A stretch of 16,061 nt of DNA. Source: Rubrobacter sp. Its GTDB lineage: Bacteria > Actinomycetota > Rubrobacteria > Rubrobacterales > Rubrobacteraceae. The stretch covers positions 1 to 16,061 of the forward strand of contig JADDPY010000601.1 of assembly GCA_016781635.1 (NCBI GenBank), read 5' to 3'. Positions within the stretch are counted from its first letter, which is position 1, and each line of letters starts with the position of its first letter. The translations under genes and the position numbers were made by a program. This document shows, one piece after another, positions 1-7,490 of this stretch. The notes beneath the pieces are model-generated. The model worked only from the letters and a program-made list of their open reading frames with translations, did not search any database and was not told the DNA's origin.

Positions 1-740
1 GGCTTACGCCGCAGGGTTCGGCCGTCGAGGGCCGCCACCGGCTCGACCCCGCGGACGGCATTTACGCAGTAGAGCGGCCCGTCCGTCTCCAGCGGTAACG
101 GTCCTTCGGTCGCCACGCCCCCCTCCAACAAGACCTCGCGCGCCACCCCTCCTAGCACGCCCTCCGAGAGAGGAGGGGTGATGAGCCGGTCCCCCACCGC
201 TCCGATCAGGTTGGAGACCGTACCCTCGAGGAGAAGCCCGTCCCGGGAGAAGATGGCTTCTTCGCAGCCGGCCGCCTCGGCTTGCGCGAGAGCGAGAACG
301 TTCGGGAGGTAGTTGAGGGTCTTGTGGCTGGCAAGAGAGCCCCGTTCGTCGGGGACGGAGATCGCGGCGAGGGGAGGGCGCGGCGCCGGCAGCGGCGAGG
401 CACTCACGACGACGGTGGGTGGGCCGGCAGCGTTCTTCGGGGAAGGACCGCGCCCCCCCGTGCCACGGGTCAGGGTCGCCTTGAGAACACCGTCGCCAAG
501 CCCGAGCTTCCCGACGAGGCCCCATATGGCGGATTCGACCTCGTCGAGCGGGGCCGGAAGGTTTATGGCATCGGCGTCGCGTCCGAGGCGCGCGAGGTGC
601 CTGTCGAGGAAGAACGGATTGCTTCCGAGGACCTTTATCGTCGTGAAGACGCCGTCGCCGTAGGCGAAGCCCCGGTCGGTTACGGGGACGAGGGCCTCCT
701 CCGGGGGCAGGTAAGAGCCGTTCAGGTAGACGAGGTCCAA
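1..740 (-). CDS. pabC: Aminodeoxychorismate lyase (class IV aminotransferase), 3' end cut by window edge
   Basis: PLP enzyme that converts 4-amino-4-deoxychorismate to 4-aminobenzoate plus pyruvate in folate synthesis. The reading frame starts at a TTG (740-738), 4 nt after the pabB stop, and opens with LDLVYLNGSYLPP. It contains the class IV signature DRGFAYGDGVF near residues 22-32, the likely PLP lysine in SHKTLNYLPNVLA (Lys about 140, codon 323-321), and the cofactor-loop region EEAIFSRDGLLLEGTVSNL. About 246 codons are visible and no stop is reached, so the C-terminus lies outside the window. No strong Shine-Dalgarno is seen; coupling to pabB is likely. A D-amino-acid or branched-chain aminotransferase is possible on sequence alone, but the pabB neighbour favours PabC. 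Confidence 0.85.
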   Translation of the reverse strand, partial: MDLVYLNGSYLPPEEALVPVTDRGFAYGDGVFTTIKVLGSNPFFLDRHLARLGRDADAINLPAPLDEVESAIWGLVGKLGLGDGVLKATLTRGTGGRGPSPKNAAGPPTVVVSASPLPAPRPPLAAISVPDERGSLASHKTLNYLPNVLALAQAEAAGCEEAIFSRDGLLLEGTVSNLIGAVGDRLITPPLSEGVLGGVAREVLLEGGVATEGPLPLETDGPLYCVNAVRGVEPVAALDGRTLRRK

Positions 741-744
741 GGTT

Positions 745-2112
745 TTAGACCGGCGGTATCTCCGCGCCGAGGCACTCGAGGAGGGCGGCGGCTTTATGGA
801 CGGATTCGCGGTACTCGCGCTCGGGGACCGAGTCGGCGACTATGCCCCCGCCGGCCTGGGCGTAGGCGACACCATCTTTAAGGAGGATCGTGCGGATGGC
901 GATATTCATGTCCATCGAGGCGCCGTCCAGGCCGAGGTAGCCGAAGGAGCCGGTGTAGAAGCCGCGGCGGGTCGGTTCGAGCTCTTCGATGATCTCCATG
1001 CACCGCACCTTTGGGCAGCCCGTGATCGTGCCGCCCGGAAACATCCCGGCGAGGAGGTCGACGGCGTCCTTGTCGGGCGCGAGCCTCCCCGCGACCTCGG
1101 AGACTATGTGGACTACGTGCGAGTACTCCTCGGTCGCCATAAACTCCTCGACGCGCACCGTCCCGTAGGCCGAGGAGCGCCCGAGGTCGTTGCGCTCCAG
1201 GTCCACGATCATGGCGTGCTCGGCCTTCTCCTTGGGGTCGAGGAGCAGCGCCGCCCCGGCACCGGCGGCCTTCGGATACGTCCCCGCGATGGGCCGCGTC
1301 GAGGCCCGCCGCCCGCTCAAGCTCACGAGCTTCTCAGGAGAACTCGAGACGGCCACGAAGCCCGGAAAGGAAACCATCCCCCCGAATGGTGAGGGGTTCC
1401 TCTTTCTGAGGGCGCCGTAGAGCGCCAAGGGGTCCCCACGATACGGCATCTCGAAGCGCTGCGAGACGTTCACCTGAAAGACGTCCCCCGCCCGCACGTA
1501 CTCCTTCACCCTCTCGACGGCCCGCACGTACCCCTCGCGGCCAAGCGTGGAAGAGACGGGACGTGGAGAAGCGGGCTTGTCCGGTTCGGGGAGTGGTCGG
1601 GCCTGGCGCAGGGCCCGCAAGATAAATTCAGTGTCCTCGCCGGGTGGGTGCGAGATCCACAACTCTCCTCCCGGCCCCTCGCCGACCACGTAGCGGGGAA
1701 GGAAAAAGCGGGCCACGGGGAGGTTCAGGTCGTCCCGTGCAAGCTCGGGGAGGTGTTCGAGGTGGCGTACGGCGTCGTAGGAGAGGTAGCCGAAGAGCGC
1801 CGGGCCGAACGGAGATCCAGACGCAGTAGTAGGGCTCTCCGCGCCCATCTCGGGGACGAAGGCCCTACGCAGCGCTTCGAACGGGGAGTCGTCGTCGACG
1901 GCGACCGTCGTCTCGGGGTCGAAGGCCAGCGTTCTGGCGTGCCACCCCTCCCCGTCGAGGAGTACGAAGGGGTCTACCCCCGGCTCGAGCCCCAGGGCTC
2001 CGACGAGCGCGGCGAGATCCGTCCGCCACCCTGACCTCTCCCAGGGGGAGACCCGTCGGACCTCGCGGCGCGGCGGGCTTGGAGAGGACGTCTCGGTCTC
2101 TGCGCATCGCAT
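745..2112 (-). CDS. pabB: Aminodeoxychorismate synthase component I (PabB)
   Basis: Chorismate-using enzyme that makes 4-amino-4-deoxychorismate with ammonia from a PabA-type glutaminase; no pabA is present in this window. I chose the ATG at 2112-2110, giving 455 aa, the usual family length. The open frame extends upstream to 2355, but that part is low-complexity and not protein-like. The N-terminal half is the divergent TrpE_N-like region. The C-terminal chorismate-binding domain shows GDVFQVNVSQRFE, SSSPEKLVS, RPIAGTYPK, EHAMIVDLERNDLGR, FPGGTITGCPKVRCMEIIEE and YAQAGGGIVADS. GGTITGCPK and the GGGI block are PabB-like, whereas the Ala in PIAGT (codon 1287-1285, residue about 276) is typical of TrpE; PabB usually has Lys. 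TrpE is the alternative, but the adjacent pabC argues for PabB. Confidence 0.85.
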   Translation of the reverse strand: MRCAETETSSPSPPRREVRRVSPWERSGWRTDLAALVGALGLEPGVDPFVLLDGEGWHARTLAFDPETTVAVDDDSPFEALRRAFVPEMGAESPTTASGSPFGPALFGYLSYDAVRHLEHLPELARDDLNLPVARFFLPRYVVGEGPGGELWISHPPGEDTEFILRALRQARPLPEPDKPASPRPVSSTLGREGYVRAVERVKEYVRAGDVFQVNVSQRFEMPYRGDPLALYGALRKRNPSPFGGMVSFPGFVAVSSSPEKLVSLSGRRASTRPIAGTYPKAAGAGAALLLDPKEKAEHAMIVDLERNDLGRSSAYGTVRVEEFMATEEYSHVVHIVSEVAGRLAPDKDAVDLLAGMFPGGTITGCPKVRCMEIIEELEPTRRGFYTGSFGYLGLDGASMDMNIAIRTILLKDGVAYAQAGGGIVADSVPEREYRESVHKAAALLECLGAEIPPV

Positions 2113-2410
2113 TGCATATGTATAGCATCCCCTCGAGGGCGCCCCAGCGCCGGCTCGGTACAGTGGAGGAGAGCTTGACCGCCCCTTCGCTAAGCCTCCG
2201 AGGTGCGACCGCAAGAACAAAGCGTGGAAGATTTCGGAGGCGGGACAGAAAAGGGGGGAGAGTAAAAGTATCGTCGAGGGGCTGGATCTCCCCTGCGTAC
2301 GAGCGCGGGAGCCCTGGGGCTCACGAGTCACCGACCCGGTTACGTACGAAGCCAAACGGAACGGCGAGAAAAGAAGCTTTGGCGGCAGGGGCTCGGGTCC
2401 CTAAGAGTCC
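2113..2410. other. Intergenic region between marR and pabB
   Basis: About 298 nt with no supportable gene. It holds a perfect short dyad GAGCCC-TG-GGGCTC (2309-2322) with no U-run behind it. It also has a longer inverted repeat, GCCTCCGA (2193-2200) and TCGGAGGC (2234-2241), separated by about 33 nt. On the minus strand a purine-rich GAGGGG lies 16 nt before the pabB ATG, rather far for a Shine-Dalgarno. The upstream extension of the pabB frame through this region has no family similarity that I can see. The pabB promoter must lie here if it is not read through from marR. Confidence 0.4.
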
Positions 2411-2869
2411 TTATGACTCCTGTTTCGTGGTGTTCTCACCGTCCTGTGCCGCGCTGACGAGGATTCTCATGGCCTTGCGTACGGTCTCCAGGTCCTCGGC
2501 CGAGAGGCTTTTGAGGAGGGACTCCGTGAGGCTGCGCCAGGAAGTAACGAGTTGCTCGATCAGGAGCCGACCATCTTCCGTGGCCCGGACGAGGACGACG
2601 CGACGGTCTTGAGGCTCCATCATGCGCTCGACGAGGCCACGCTCGACGAGACGGTCGACCAGAACTGTCGCGTTGGAGAATGAGCCGCCCAGCTTGCGGG
2701 CCAGCTCGCGCATCCGGATCGCATCCTCCTCCGAGATTAGGAGCAGGGCCTTGAGCTGTGGCGTGGACATATTCAGCTCCAACCACGGACCCGCATCCAG
2801 CAACGCCCGGTGGTGGATGAGTTCGTCCTGCAACCTCAAAACTTGTTTTACATTGTCCATCTGAGCCAT
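2411..2869 (-). CDS. MarR-family transcriptional regulator
   Basis: Winged helix-turn-helix repressor of the MarR family, probably a dimer that binds an inverted repeat near its own promoter. The protein (152 aa from ATG 2869) has the expected order: an N-terminal dimerisation helix, the wHTH segment with MSTPQLKALLLISEED, IRMRELARKLGGSFSNATVL and VDRLVERGLVER, then the wing signature DRRVVLVRATEDGR, and a C-terminal helix pair. The frame stays open to a TTG at 2908, but those codons are A/T-rich and unlike the rest. No good Shine-Dalgarno precedes any of the candidate starts (2908, 2869, 2860). It is divergent from queG and lies upstream of pabB with a 298 nt gap. Ligand and targets cannot be read from the sequence. 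Confidence 0.85.
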   Translation of the reverse strand: MAQMDNVKQVLRLQDELIHHRALLDAGPWLELNMSTPQLKALLLISEEDAIRMRELARKLGGSFSNATVLVDRLVERGLVERMMEPQDRRVVLVRATEDGRLLIEQLVTSWRSLTESLLKSLSAEDLETVRKAMRILVSAAQDGENTTKQES

Positions 2870-2915
2870 AATCGAAATACTACTACTGTCACTAATTTTT
2901 TTCAGCAAACGTATG

Positions 2916-2942
2916 GTTATAAAAAAGTGTCTTTAGGTCCAA
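2916..2942 (-). promoter_or_regulatory. Candidate marR promoter
   Basis: On the minus strand a TTGGAC hexamer (2942-2937) is followed 15 nt later by TATAAC (2921-2916). The 15 nt spacing is shorter than the usual 16-18. The -10 hexamer ends 7 nt before the TTG at 2908. The run of six T residues inside the spacer makes this the most A/T-rich patch in the neighbourhood. Confidence 0.4.
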
Positions 2943-2959
2943 TCCGAGCCGTCGCCGGG

Positions 2960-2965
2960 TAAAAT
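2960..2965 (+). promoter_or_regulatory. Candidate -10 element of queG
   Basis: TAAAAT at 2960-2965 fits the TANNNT -10 pattern in otherwise GC-rich DNA. A transcript would start near 2972. That gives either a leader of about 40 nt to the ATG at 3012 or an almost leaderless message from the GTG at 2973, exactly 7 nt after the hexamer. No clear -35 is seen at the right distance. Confidence 0.4.
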
Positions 2966-3011
2966 CTTTCTTGTGAACGGGAATGGTGATGGGGCAAAGG
3001 GCGAGGCGCGT

Positions 3012-4175
3012 ATGACGCGTAGGGAGGCGCGGCGCGTTCTGGAGGAGAGGGCGAGCGCGGCGGGCTTCGACCTCGTAGGCGTGACGAGCGCGGAGCCGCT
3101 GAAGAGGGGCGGGGAGCGCCTGACGGAGTGGCAAGAGGCGGGGATGGCGGCGGACATGGGCTTCATGCACCGCCCCGCCGGTCTCCTGGCGGACCCGAAG
3201 AGGTTGCAGAAGAGCGCCCGGAGCGTGGTCTCCCTCGGCGTCTCCTACTACCCGGGGGATCATCCTGTTGACGAGAGCGGCGGACGGGTCGCGAGGTACG
3301 CGTGGGGGCAGGATTACCACGTGGTCATCAAAGAGCGGCTAAGGAGATTGCGGAAGGAGTTGGAGGAAGCTCTGGGGTGCAGGATCAAGGCACGTGCGTT
3401 CACAGACGCGGTGCCGCTCCTGGAGCGCTCGGCGGCCCAGCACGCGGGCCTCGGGTTCTTCGGTCGGAACTCCTGCATCATCAACGGCCGCATAGGTTCG
3501 TATTTCTTTATAGCCGACCTGATCGTGGACCTCGAGCTCGAGCCGGACGTGGAGGGCGAAGGCACTTGCGGCAAATGCGCCCGCTGCATGGAGGGGTGTC
3601 CGACCGGCGCGATCAAGGCCCCCGGCGTCGTGGACGCACGATTGTGCATCTCGTACCTCACGATAGAAAACAGGGGCCCTATTCCCCTGGAGCTACGCAA
3701 GAAGGTAGGGGATTGGGCGTTCGGCTGCGACATCTGCCAGGAGGTCTGCCCGTACAACAAGCGCAAGGCGACGGTGAGCTCCTGGCCCGAGTTCTCGGAG
3801 CGCGCGGGCGCCGGGCCCTACCTGAAGATACCGGAGGTCCTGGAGATCCGGGACGACGAGGAGTTCGAGTCGCGCTTCGCAGGGACGCCCCTCACGCGAC
3901 CCGGTCGGGCCGGGCTCCTGAGAAATTGCTGCGTGGCGGCGGGTAACCTCGGGCTCCGGGAGGCGGTGCCGTCTCTCGTCCGGTGCCTTACGGAAGACGG
4001 CTCGCCGCTGGTGCGGGGGCACGCGGCTTGGGCGCTCGGCGAGGTCGGGGGTGAGGCCGCGACGGCGGCGCTGGAGGGGGCTCTCGGGGAGGAGGACGAT
4101 GTCTCCTGCCTGGAAGAGATACGGCTCGCCCTGGAGTTCGGTGCCTCGCCCATGCGTAAGAGTGGGTTAGAATAG
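3012..4175 (+). CDS. queG: Epoxyqueuosine reductase QueG
   Basis: Cobalamin- and Fe-S-dependent enzyme that reduces epoxyqueuosine to queuosine in tRNA wobble positions. From ATG 3012 the protein has 387 aa. The catalytic Asp lies in FTDAVPLLER (Asp about 132), followed by GLGFFGRNSCIIN. The Cys ligands for two [4Fe-4S] clusters are at about 186, 189, 192, 196 (CGKCARCMEGCP), 212 (LCISYLTIE) and 239, 242, 246 (CDICQEVCPYN); the intervals match the known QueG pattern. The C-terminal part (NCCVAAGNLG, VRGHAAWALGEVGGE) is a HEAT-like tRNA-binding repeat. A GAGG sits 5 nt before ATG 3012. The frame also allows GTG 2973, but those 13 extra codons are less G/C-ending. The J-domain gene follows after 7 nt, so the two probably share a transcript. 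Confidence 0.93.
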   Translation: MTRREARRVLEERASAAGFDLVGVTSAEPLKRGGERLTEWQEAGMAADMGFMHRPAGLLADPKRLQKSARSVVSLGVSYYPGDHPVDESGGRVARYAWGQDYHVVIKERLRRLRKELEEALGCRIKARAFTDAVPLLERSAAQHAGLGFFGRNSCIINGRIGSYFFIADLIVDLELEPDVEGEGTCGKCARCMEGCPTGAIKAPGVVDARLCISYLTIENRGPIPLELRKKVGDWAFGCDICQEVCPYNKRKATVSSWPEFSERAGAGPYLKIPEVLEIRDDEEFESRFAGTPLTRPGRAGLLRNCCVAAGNLGLREAVPSLVRCLTEDGSPLVRGHAAWALGEVGGEAATAALEGALGEEDDVSCLEEIRLALEFGASPMRKSGLE

Positions 4176-4182
4176 AGAAACT

Positions 4183-5037
4183 ATGGCGGAGCAGATCAAC
4201 TACTACCGTATTCTCGGCGTATCACGCTCGGCGAGTCAGTCCGAGATAAAAGCTGCCTACAGGAGGCTTGCCAAGGAGCGTCACCCCGATCACTCGGGCG
4301 GGAGCGAGACGGAGTTCAGCCAGTTGCAAGAGGCCAACGCCGTCCTCTCCGACCCGGATCGGCGCCGCAGCCACGACGAGGCGTTGGACCTCGCCCACGC
4401 CGCCGACCAGCTCGCCGGCCTCAATCTCGACTTCGGATCTCTCGACGACGAGGTCTCCAGAAAGCGCCGCGAGCGCGAGGAGCGTGGCGCGTCCGAGGGA
4501 GGACCCGGCCTGGGCGAACGCCTGCGCAACAGGTTCCGCAAGCAGGATCCGGAGGAGCCGGACGGGGGAGCTCGCCGGGGCAGCGGGCGGGAGCCGTCCG
4601 GAAGGGGCCGCAACCGGGGAAGGGCTCCGGCACGGGAGGCACGCTGGTACGAGCCGCACGACTTCGACCCCGAGCCCATAACCTGGAGATCCGGGGCCAT
4701 AAGCTTCTTCGGCGCCCTCATCGCGTTCCTCGTCATCGGGCAGATCGGGCTGTGGGCGACCGGGGCCAACACGCCGCCGGCCGTCCTCGACCCGGGGGTG
4801 ACCGCCCTGGGGCCCCTCATGTTCGTCCCCTACACCCTTGTCGGGCTCCTCGTTGCCTACCTCGCCTACAGGGCAGCGGGATGGGCGGCCCTCGCGCTGG
4901 TCTTTGTAGCAGCCCTGGTAGTCGGCGGCTCGGGAGGACCCGAGAGCTTACTCCAGTTCGTTACTTTAGGCATAGTGCTGCTGCTCGTCATGGTCTACCT
5001 CGGCAACCGCCGCAATGAACGCAGCCGCCGGCGCTGA
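4183..5037 (+). CDS. J-domain (DnaJ-type) membrane protein
   Basis: A 284 aa protein with an N-terminal J domain (about residues 6-68) that should stimulate the ATPase of an Hsp70 such as DnaK. It contains NYYRILGVSRSASQSEIKAA, the HPD motif at residues 34-36, and the end of the domain at DPDRRRSHDEAL. A charged, Gly/Arg-rich linker follows (about 85-155), without the Cys-rich zinc-finger region or the substrate-binding domains of true DnaJ. The C-terminal third has three hydrophobic stretches, roughly 168-190, 205-247 and 254-274, ending in a positive tail (NRRNERSRRR). The J domain is therefore probably cytosolic and tethered to the membrane. It starts 7 nt after queG with only a weak purine-rich leader, which suggests translational coupling. 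The client is unknown; not dnaJ itself. Confidence 0.85.
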   Translation: MAEQINYYRILGVSRSASQSEIKAAYRRLAKERHPDHSGGSETEFSQLQEANAVLSDPDRRRSHDEALDLAHAADQLAGLNLDFGSLDDEVSRKRREREERGASEGGPGLGERLRNRFRKQDPEEPDGGARRGSGREPSGRGRNRGRAPAREARWYEPHDFDPEPITWRSGAISFFGALIAFLVIGQIGLWATGANTPPAVLDPGVTALGPLMFVPYTLVGLLVAYLAYRAAGWAALALVFVAALVVGGSGGPESLLQFVTLGIVLLLVMVYLGNRRNERSRRR

Positions 5038-5245
5038 GAGAGGCTCTGTTTCCCTGCACTAGGGGAATGTGTCTTGGTAAGCATCCGGTGGAGAGCGTTG
5101 GGGGTAGGTTCCGTGGCATCGTTGGGGTTAGGGTTCCTGTTCGGTGTCCTGGCGACACATGCCTCCTTGCACTCAGAAGGTTCCTCGTCGGGGTATCGGC
5201 TGGGCGCCGTCCCCGGAGCTTGATAGGGCCCTGCCGCCACGCGGG

Positions 5246-5251
5246 TAAGAT
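5246..5251 (+). promoter_or_regulatory. Candidate -10 element upstream of the metallopeptidase
   Basis: TAAGAT lies 38 nt before the ATG at 5290 in the 250 nt gap after the J-domain gene. A TTGATA at 5220-5225 would be a -35, but the 20 nt spacing is too long, so support is weak. The rest of 5038-5283 shows no gene; its two short open frames have poor codon use. Confidence 0.25.
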
Positions 5252-5289
5252 GCCTGCAACGAACCTCGACGAGGGAAGGTAGCTTGAAC

Positions 5290-6984
5290 ATGGATACCGT
5301 GAAGATACAGGATTTTATCGCCTACTTTGAGGAACGATTGGCACCGGTGGAGAAGGCGTCGAGCGAGGCCTACTGGGATCTAGCGACCACTGGCACGGAG
5401 GAGGCGAGCAGGGAGGTCGTGCGCATCGGCAAGGAGTACAACGCCCTCTTCTCCGATCGGGACGAGTTCGAGAGGGTGAAGGGGTGGTACGAGGGGCGTG
5501 AGGCGTTGGAGAGCCAGATTCTACGCCGCAGACTGGAGATCCTGTACAAGACCTTCGCCGGGCGGCAGGGCGACGAGGCGACCCTGACGCGCGTAGAAGA
5601 GCTCGAAGCCGAGGCGAACGCGGTCTACAACAACCACCGGGGCAAGGTCGAGGGCGAAGAAAAGAGCGAGAATGAGCTACGCGCCGTCCTTCGCTCCTCC
5701 GACGATGCGTCCCTCAGACAGGGCGCCTGGGAGGCTTCGAAGTCCGTCGGTGGGCCCGTCGAGGGGACCGTCAGGGAGCTAGCCCGCCTCAGAAACAAGC
5801 TCGCCCGCGACGCCGGCTACCCGAACCACCGCGTGCGCGCGCTGGACCTTCAGGAGATCGACGTCGAAGGTCTGGACCGCCTCATGGAAGACCTCGAGGC
5901 CACGACCCGTACCCCGTTCGAGGAGTTGAGGGGCGAGATCGACGAGCATCTAAAGCGGAGGTTCGGGGCCGAGCGAGTGATGCCGTGGCACCTGTCGGAC
6001 CCATTCTTCCAGTCTTGCAAACAAGACACGGCCGCGCTTCCGTTCCCGGGTTCGGGAGGGCATCCGGGGGGTGAGCCTGGAGCAGGTAACCACGGGCAGG
6101 TAACGGGCGAAGGCACAGGCGCAACGACCGCACTAGACCCGGATCGCTTCTTCAGAGGGAAGGACCTCGAAGCCCTGACGCGTGAGACCTACGACAACAT
6201 GGGGTTGGAGGTGCGCGATGTCCTGGCCCGGAGCGACCTGTACGAGCGGGAGGGAAAGAGCCAGCATGCCTTCTGCATGGGTGTCGGACGGGACTACCCC
6301 TACGACGTGAGGGTGCTCGCGAACGTACAGCCGGACTCCTACTGGGCGGATACGATGCTGCACGAGTTCGGCCACGCCGTCTACGACAAGTACATAAACC
6401 CGTCGCTGCCATACCTCCTGCGCTCCATCGCCCACATCAATACCACGGAGGCGATCGCGCTGATGATGGGAGGGCTCGTCGATGATCCGGGCTGGCTCTC
6501 CTCGGTCGCCGGGGTCTCCGAGGAGGAGCTGGCGGGAGAAAGCGAGCGTATCTCGTGGATCGGTGGAGCGGATCGCCTCGTCTTCACGCGGTGGGCCCTG
6601 GTCATGTACAACTTCGAGAAGGCCCTCTACGAGGATCCCGACCGCGACGACCTGAACTCTTTGTGGTGGGACCTCGTCGAGGAGATACAGCTCGTGAATC
6701 GCCCGCCCGGGCGCGACGAGCCCGACTGGGCAGCCAAGATCCACGTCGCCGTAGCCCCCATCTACTATCACAATTACGTCCTTGGACATCTGACCGCCGC
6801 GCAACTACGCCGCTACCTTGAAGACAACATCGCCGGCGGTCCGTTCTACAAAAGCGAGATCGCGGGCCGTTATCTCCAGGAGGCCATCTTCGGCCCGGGC
6901 GCTCGCGACGACTGGGAGACGACCGTACTGCGCGCTACCGGTGAGGAGCTGAACCCCCGGTACTTCGTCGAATCGCTAGGCTAG
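5290..6984 (+). CDS. Zinc oligopeptidase of the M2/M3 (gluzincin) type
   Basis: Soluble zinc metallopeptidase expected to cut short peptides; no signal peptide is seen. The zinc site is HEFGH (residues 358-362) with the third ligand Glu in INTTEAIALMMGG (about 387). The 29-residue distance from first His to Glu matches M3 oligopeptidases more than ACE-type M2 enzymes. The N-terminal helical region (YFEERLAPVEKASSEAYWDL, ARLRNKLARDAGYPN) and the overall size recall bacterial M2 proteins, so I leave the family open. Downstream YYHNYVLGHLTAAQL supplies the usual substrate-binding His/Tyr. ATG 5290 has GGAAGG about 10 nt upstream; a TTG at 5284 is the alternative. Odd feature: residues about 242-282 are a Gly/Pro-rich insertion with different codon use. 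The gene stands alone, 252 nt after its neighbour. Confidence 0.88.
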   Translation: MDTVKIQDFIAYFEERLAPVEKASSEAYWDLATTGTEEASREVVRIGKEYNALFSDRDEFERVKGWYEGREALESQILRRRLEILYKTFAGRQGDEATLTRVEELEAEANAVYNNHRGKVEGEEKSENELRAVLRSSDDASLRQGAWEASKSVGGPVEGTVRELARLRNKLARDAGYPNHRVRALDLQEIDVEGLDRLMEDLEATTRTPFEELRGEIDEHLKRRFGAERVMPWHLSDPFFQSCKQDTAALPFPGSGGHPGGEPGAGNHGQVTGEGTGATTALDPDRFFRGKDLEALTRETYDNMGLEVRDVLARSDLYEREGKSQHAFCMGVGRDYPYDVRVLANVQPDSYWADTMLHEFGHAVYDKYINPSLPYLLRSIAHINTTEAIALMMGGLVDDPGWLSSVAGVSEEELAGESERISWIGGADRLVFTRWALVMYNFEKALYEDPDRDDLNSLWWDLVEEIQLVNRPPGRDEPDWAAKIHVAVAPIYYHNYVLGHLTAAQLRRYLEDNIAGGPFYKSEIAGRYLQEAIFGPGARDDWETTVLRATGEELNPRYFVESLG

Positions 6985-6987
6985 GAA

Positions 6988-7038
6988 CGGCCGGTCTGCA
7001 GATTCTTCAGCAAGCGAGGAGAGGCCGGCGAAGGTTTT
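6988..7038 (+). terminator. Weak candidate terminator after the metallopeptidase
   Basis: CGGCC (6988-6992) can pair with GGCCG (7023-7027), with TTTT at 7035-7038 shortly after. The stem is short and the loop long, so this is tentative. It lies just past the TAG at 6982-6984. Confidence 0.25.
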
Positions 7039-7117
7039 ATTGCGGCAGGTGCAAGGAGTACCCGGAGGCGCCAAGGATCGGCGAGGCCTCGCGATGCGAG
7101 CAACGAACACCGGGGCA

Positions 7118-7312
7118 TCAAGAACGGAGCAGTATCAGGAGTAGCGCGTAGACCGCCGATAGGATGCCGACGCTCGACAGGACGTAAAAGACGGTGTCCA
7201 GCTTCTCGACCGTGTGTTTCGATCAGCCCAGGGCCCCACCCGAATAGGCGGCCAGCAGACCGACCGACGCGCAGAAAGCTCACCCCGTCACCGCCGACAA
7301 CAGCATCAACAT
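7118..7312 (-). pseudogene. Small two-TM protein gene interrupted by two in-frame TGA codons
   Basis: From an ATG at 7312-7310 one frame runs to a TGA at 7120-7118 (64 codons) but holds TGA at 7282-7280 (codon 11) and 7225-7223 (codon 30). Read through, it gives MLMLLSAVTG-x-AFCASVGLLAAYSGGALG-x-SKHTVEKLDTVFYVLSSVG and a hydrophobic end ILSAVYALLLILLRS: two TM helices joined by a charged loop. The frame never shifts and codons are strongly G/C-ending, so this was coding. A full Shine-Dalgarno, GGAGGAGG (7329-7322), lies 9 nt before the ATG. Both TGAs could be TGG (Trp) changed by one base. TGA is a normal stop elsewhere here (the J-domain gene, for example). Family unknown. It may be the distal gene of an operon with the Suc/Fer gene. 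Confidence 0.55.
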
Positions 7313-7347
7313 ACCTGCCAGCCTCCTCCGCGCATGGGACCGGCGCC

Positions 7348-7490
7348 CTATTCCCAGGCGCCCCGCGCGTCGATCTCGACGCCCTCGAACTCGACCGAGC
7401 CCGGCTCGGGGAGGACATTGCCTTCCCCGTCCTTCTGGCCGTGGGACCAACAAGCCGACGAGCTTGCGTTCTCACGCCCTTCTTCCTCAT
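7348..7490 (-). pseudogene. Short frame-disrupted gene downstream of the Suc/Fer gene
   Basis: An ATG at 7490-7488 overlaps the TGA of the Suc/Fer gene (ATGA) and has GGAGAAGG a few nt upstream, the classic layout of a coupled operon gene. Read straight, the frame from this ATG (MRKKGVRTQARRL...) soon becomes Arg/Ser-rich and unlike a protein. A clearly coding end, GNVLPEPGSVEFEGVEIDARGAWE in two parts (GNVLPEPGSVEFEG, VEIDARGAWE), lies in another frame and stops at TAG 7350-7348. A third frame in between reads RKLVGLLVPRPEGRG. The simplest view is a gene of about 48 aa that has lost its frame, perhaps twice. Alternatively the open frame from ATG 7533 is used as it stands (61 aa). Function unknown. 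Confidence 0.4.

Noticed and set aside
4..525. Minus-strand open frame of 173 codons
   Set aside because: It is an Arg/Pro-rich shadow of pabC; the true frame, from TTG 740, carries the class IV aminotransferase motifs.
745..2112. Calling this gene trpE because of PIAGT
   Set aside because: The GGTITGCPK and GGGI blocks are PabB-like and pabC follows 4 nt later; the motif is reported as a finding instead.
5067..5282. Plus-strand frame of 71 codons before the peptidase, and a minus-strand frame over the same place
   Set aside because: Poor codon use, no ribosome site and no recognisable motifs; treated as intergenic.
7081..7092. Perfect 12 bp palindrome GCGAGGCCTCGC as terminator or att site
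   Set aside because: It has no loop, no U-run and no repeated copy nearby; such short palindromes are expected in GC-rich DNA.
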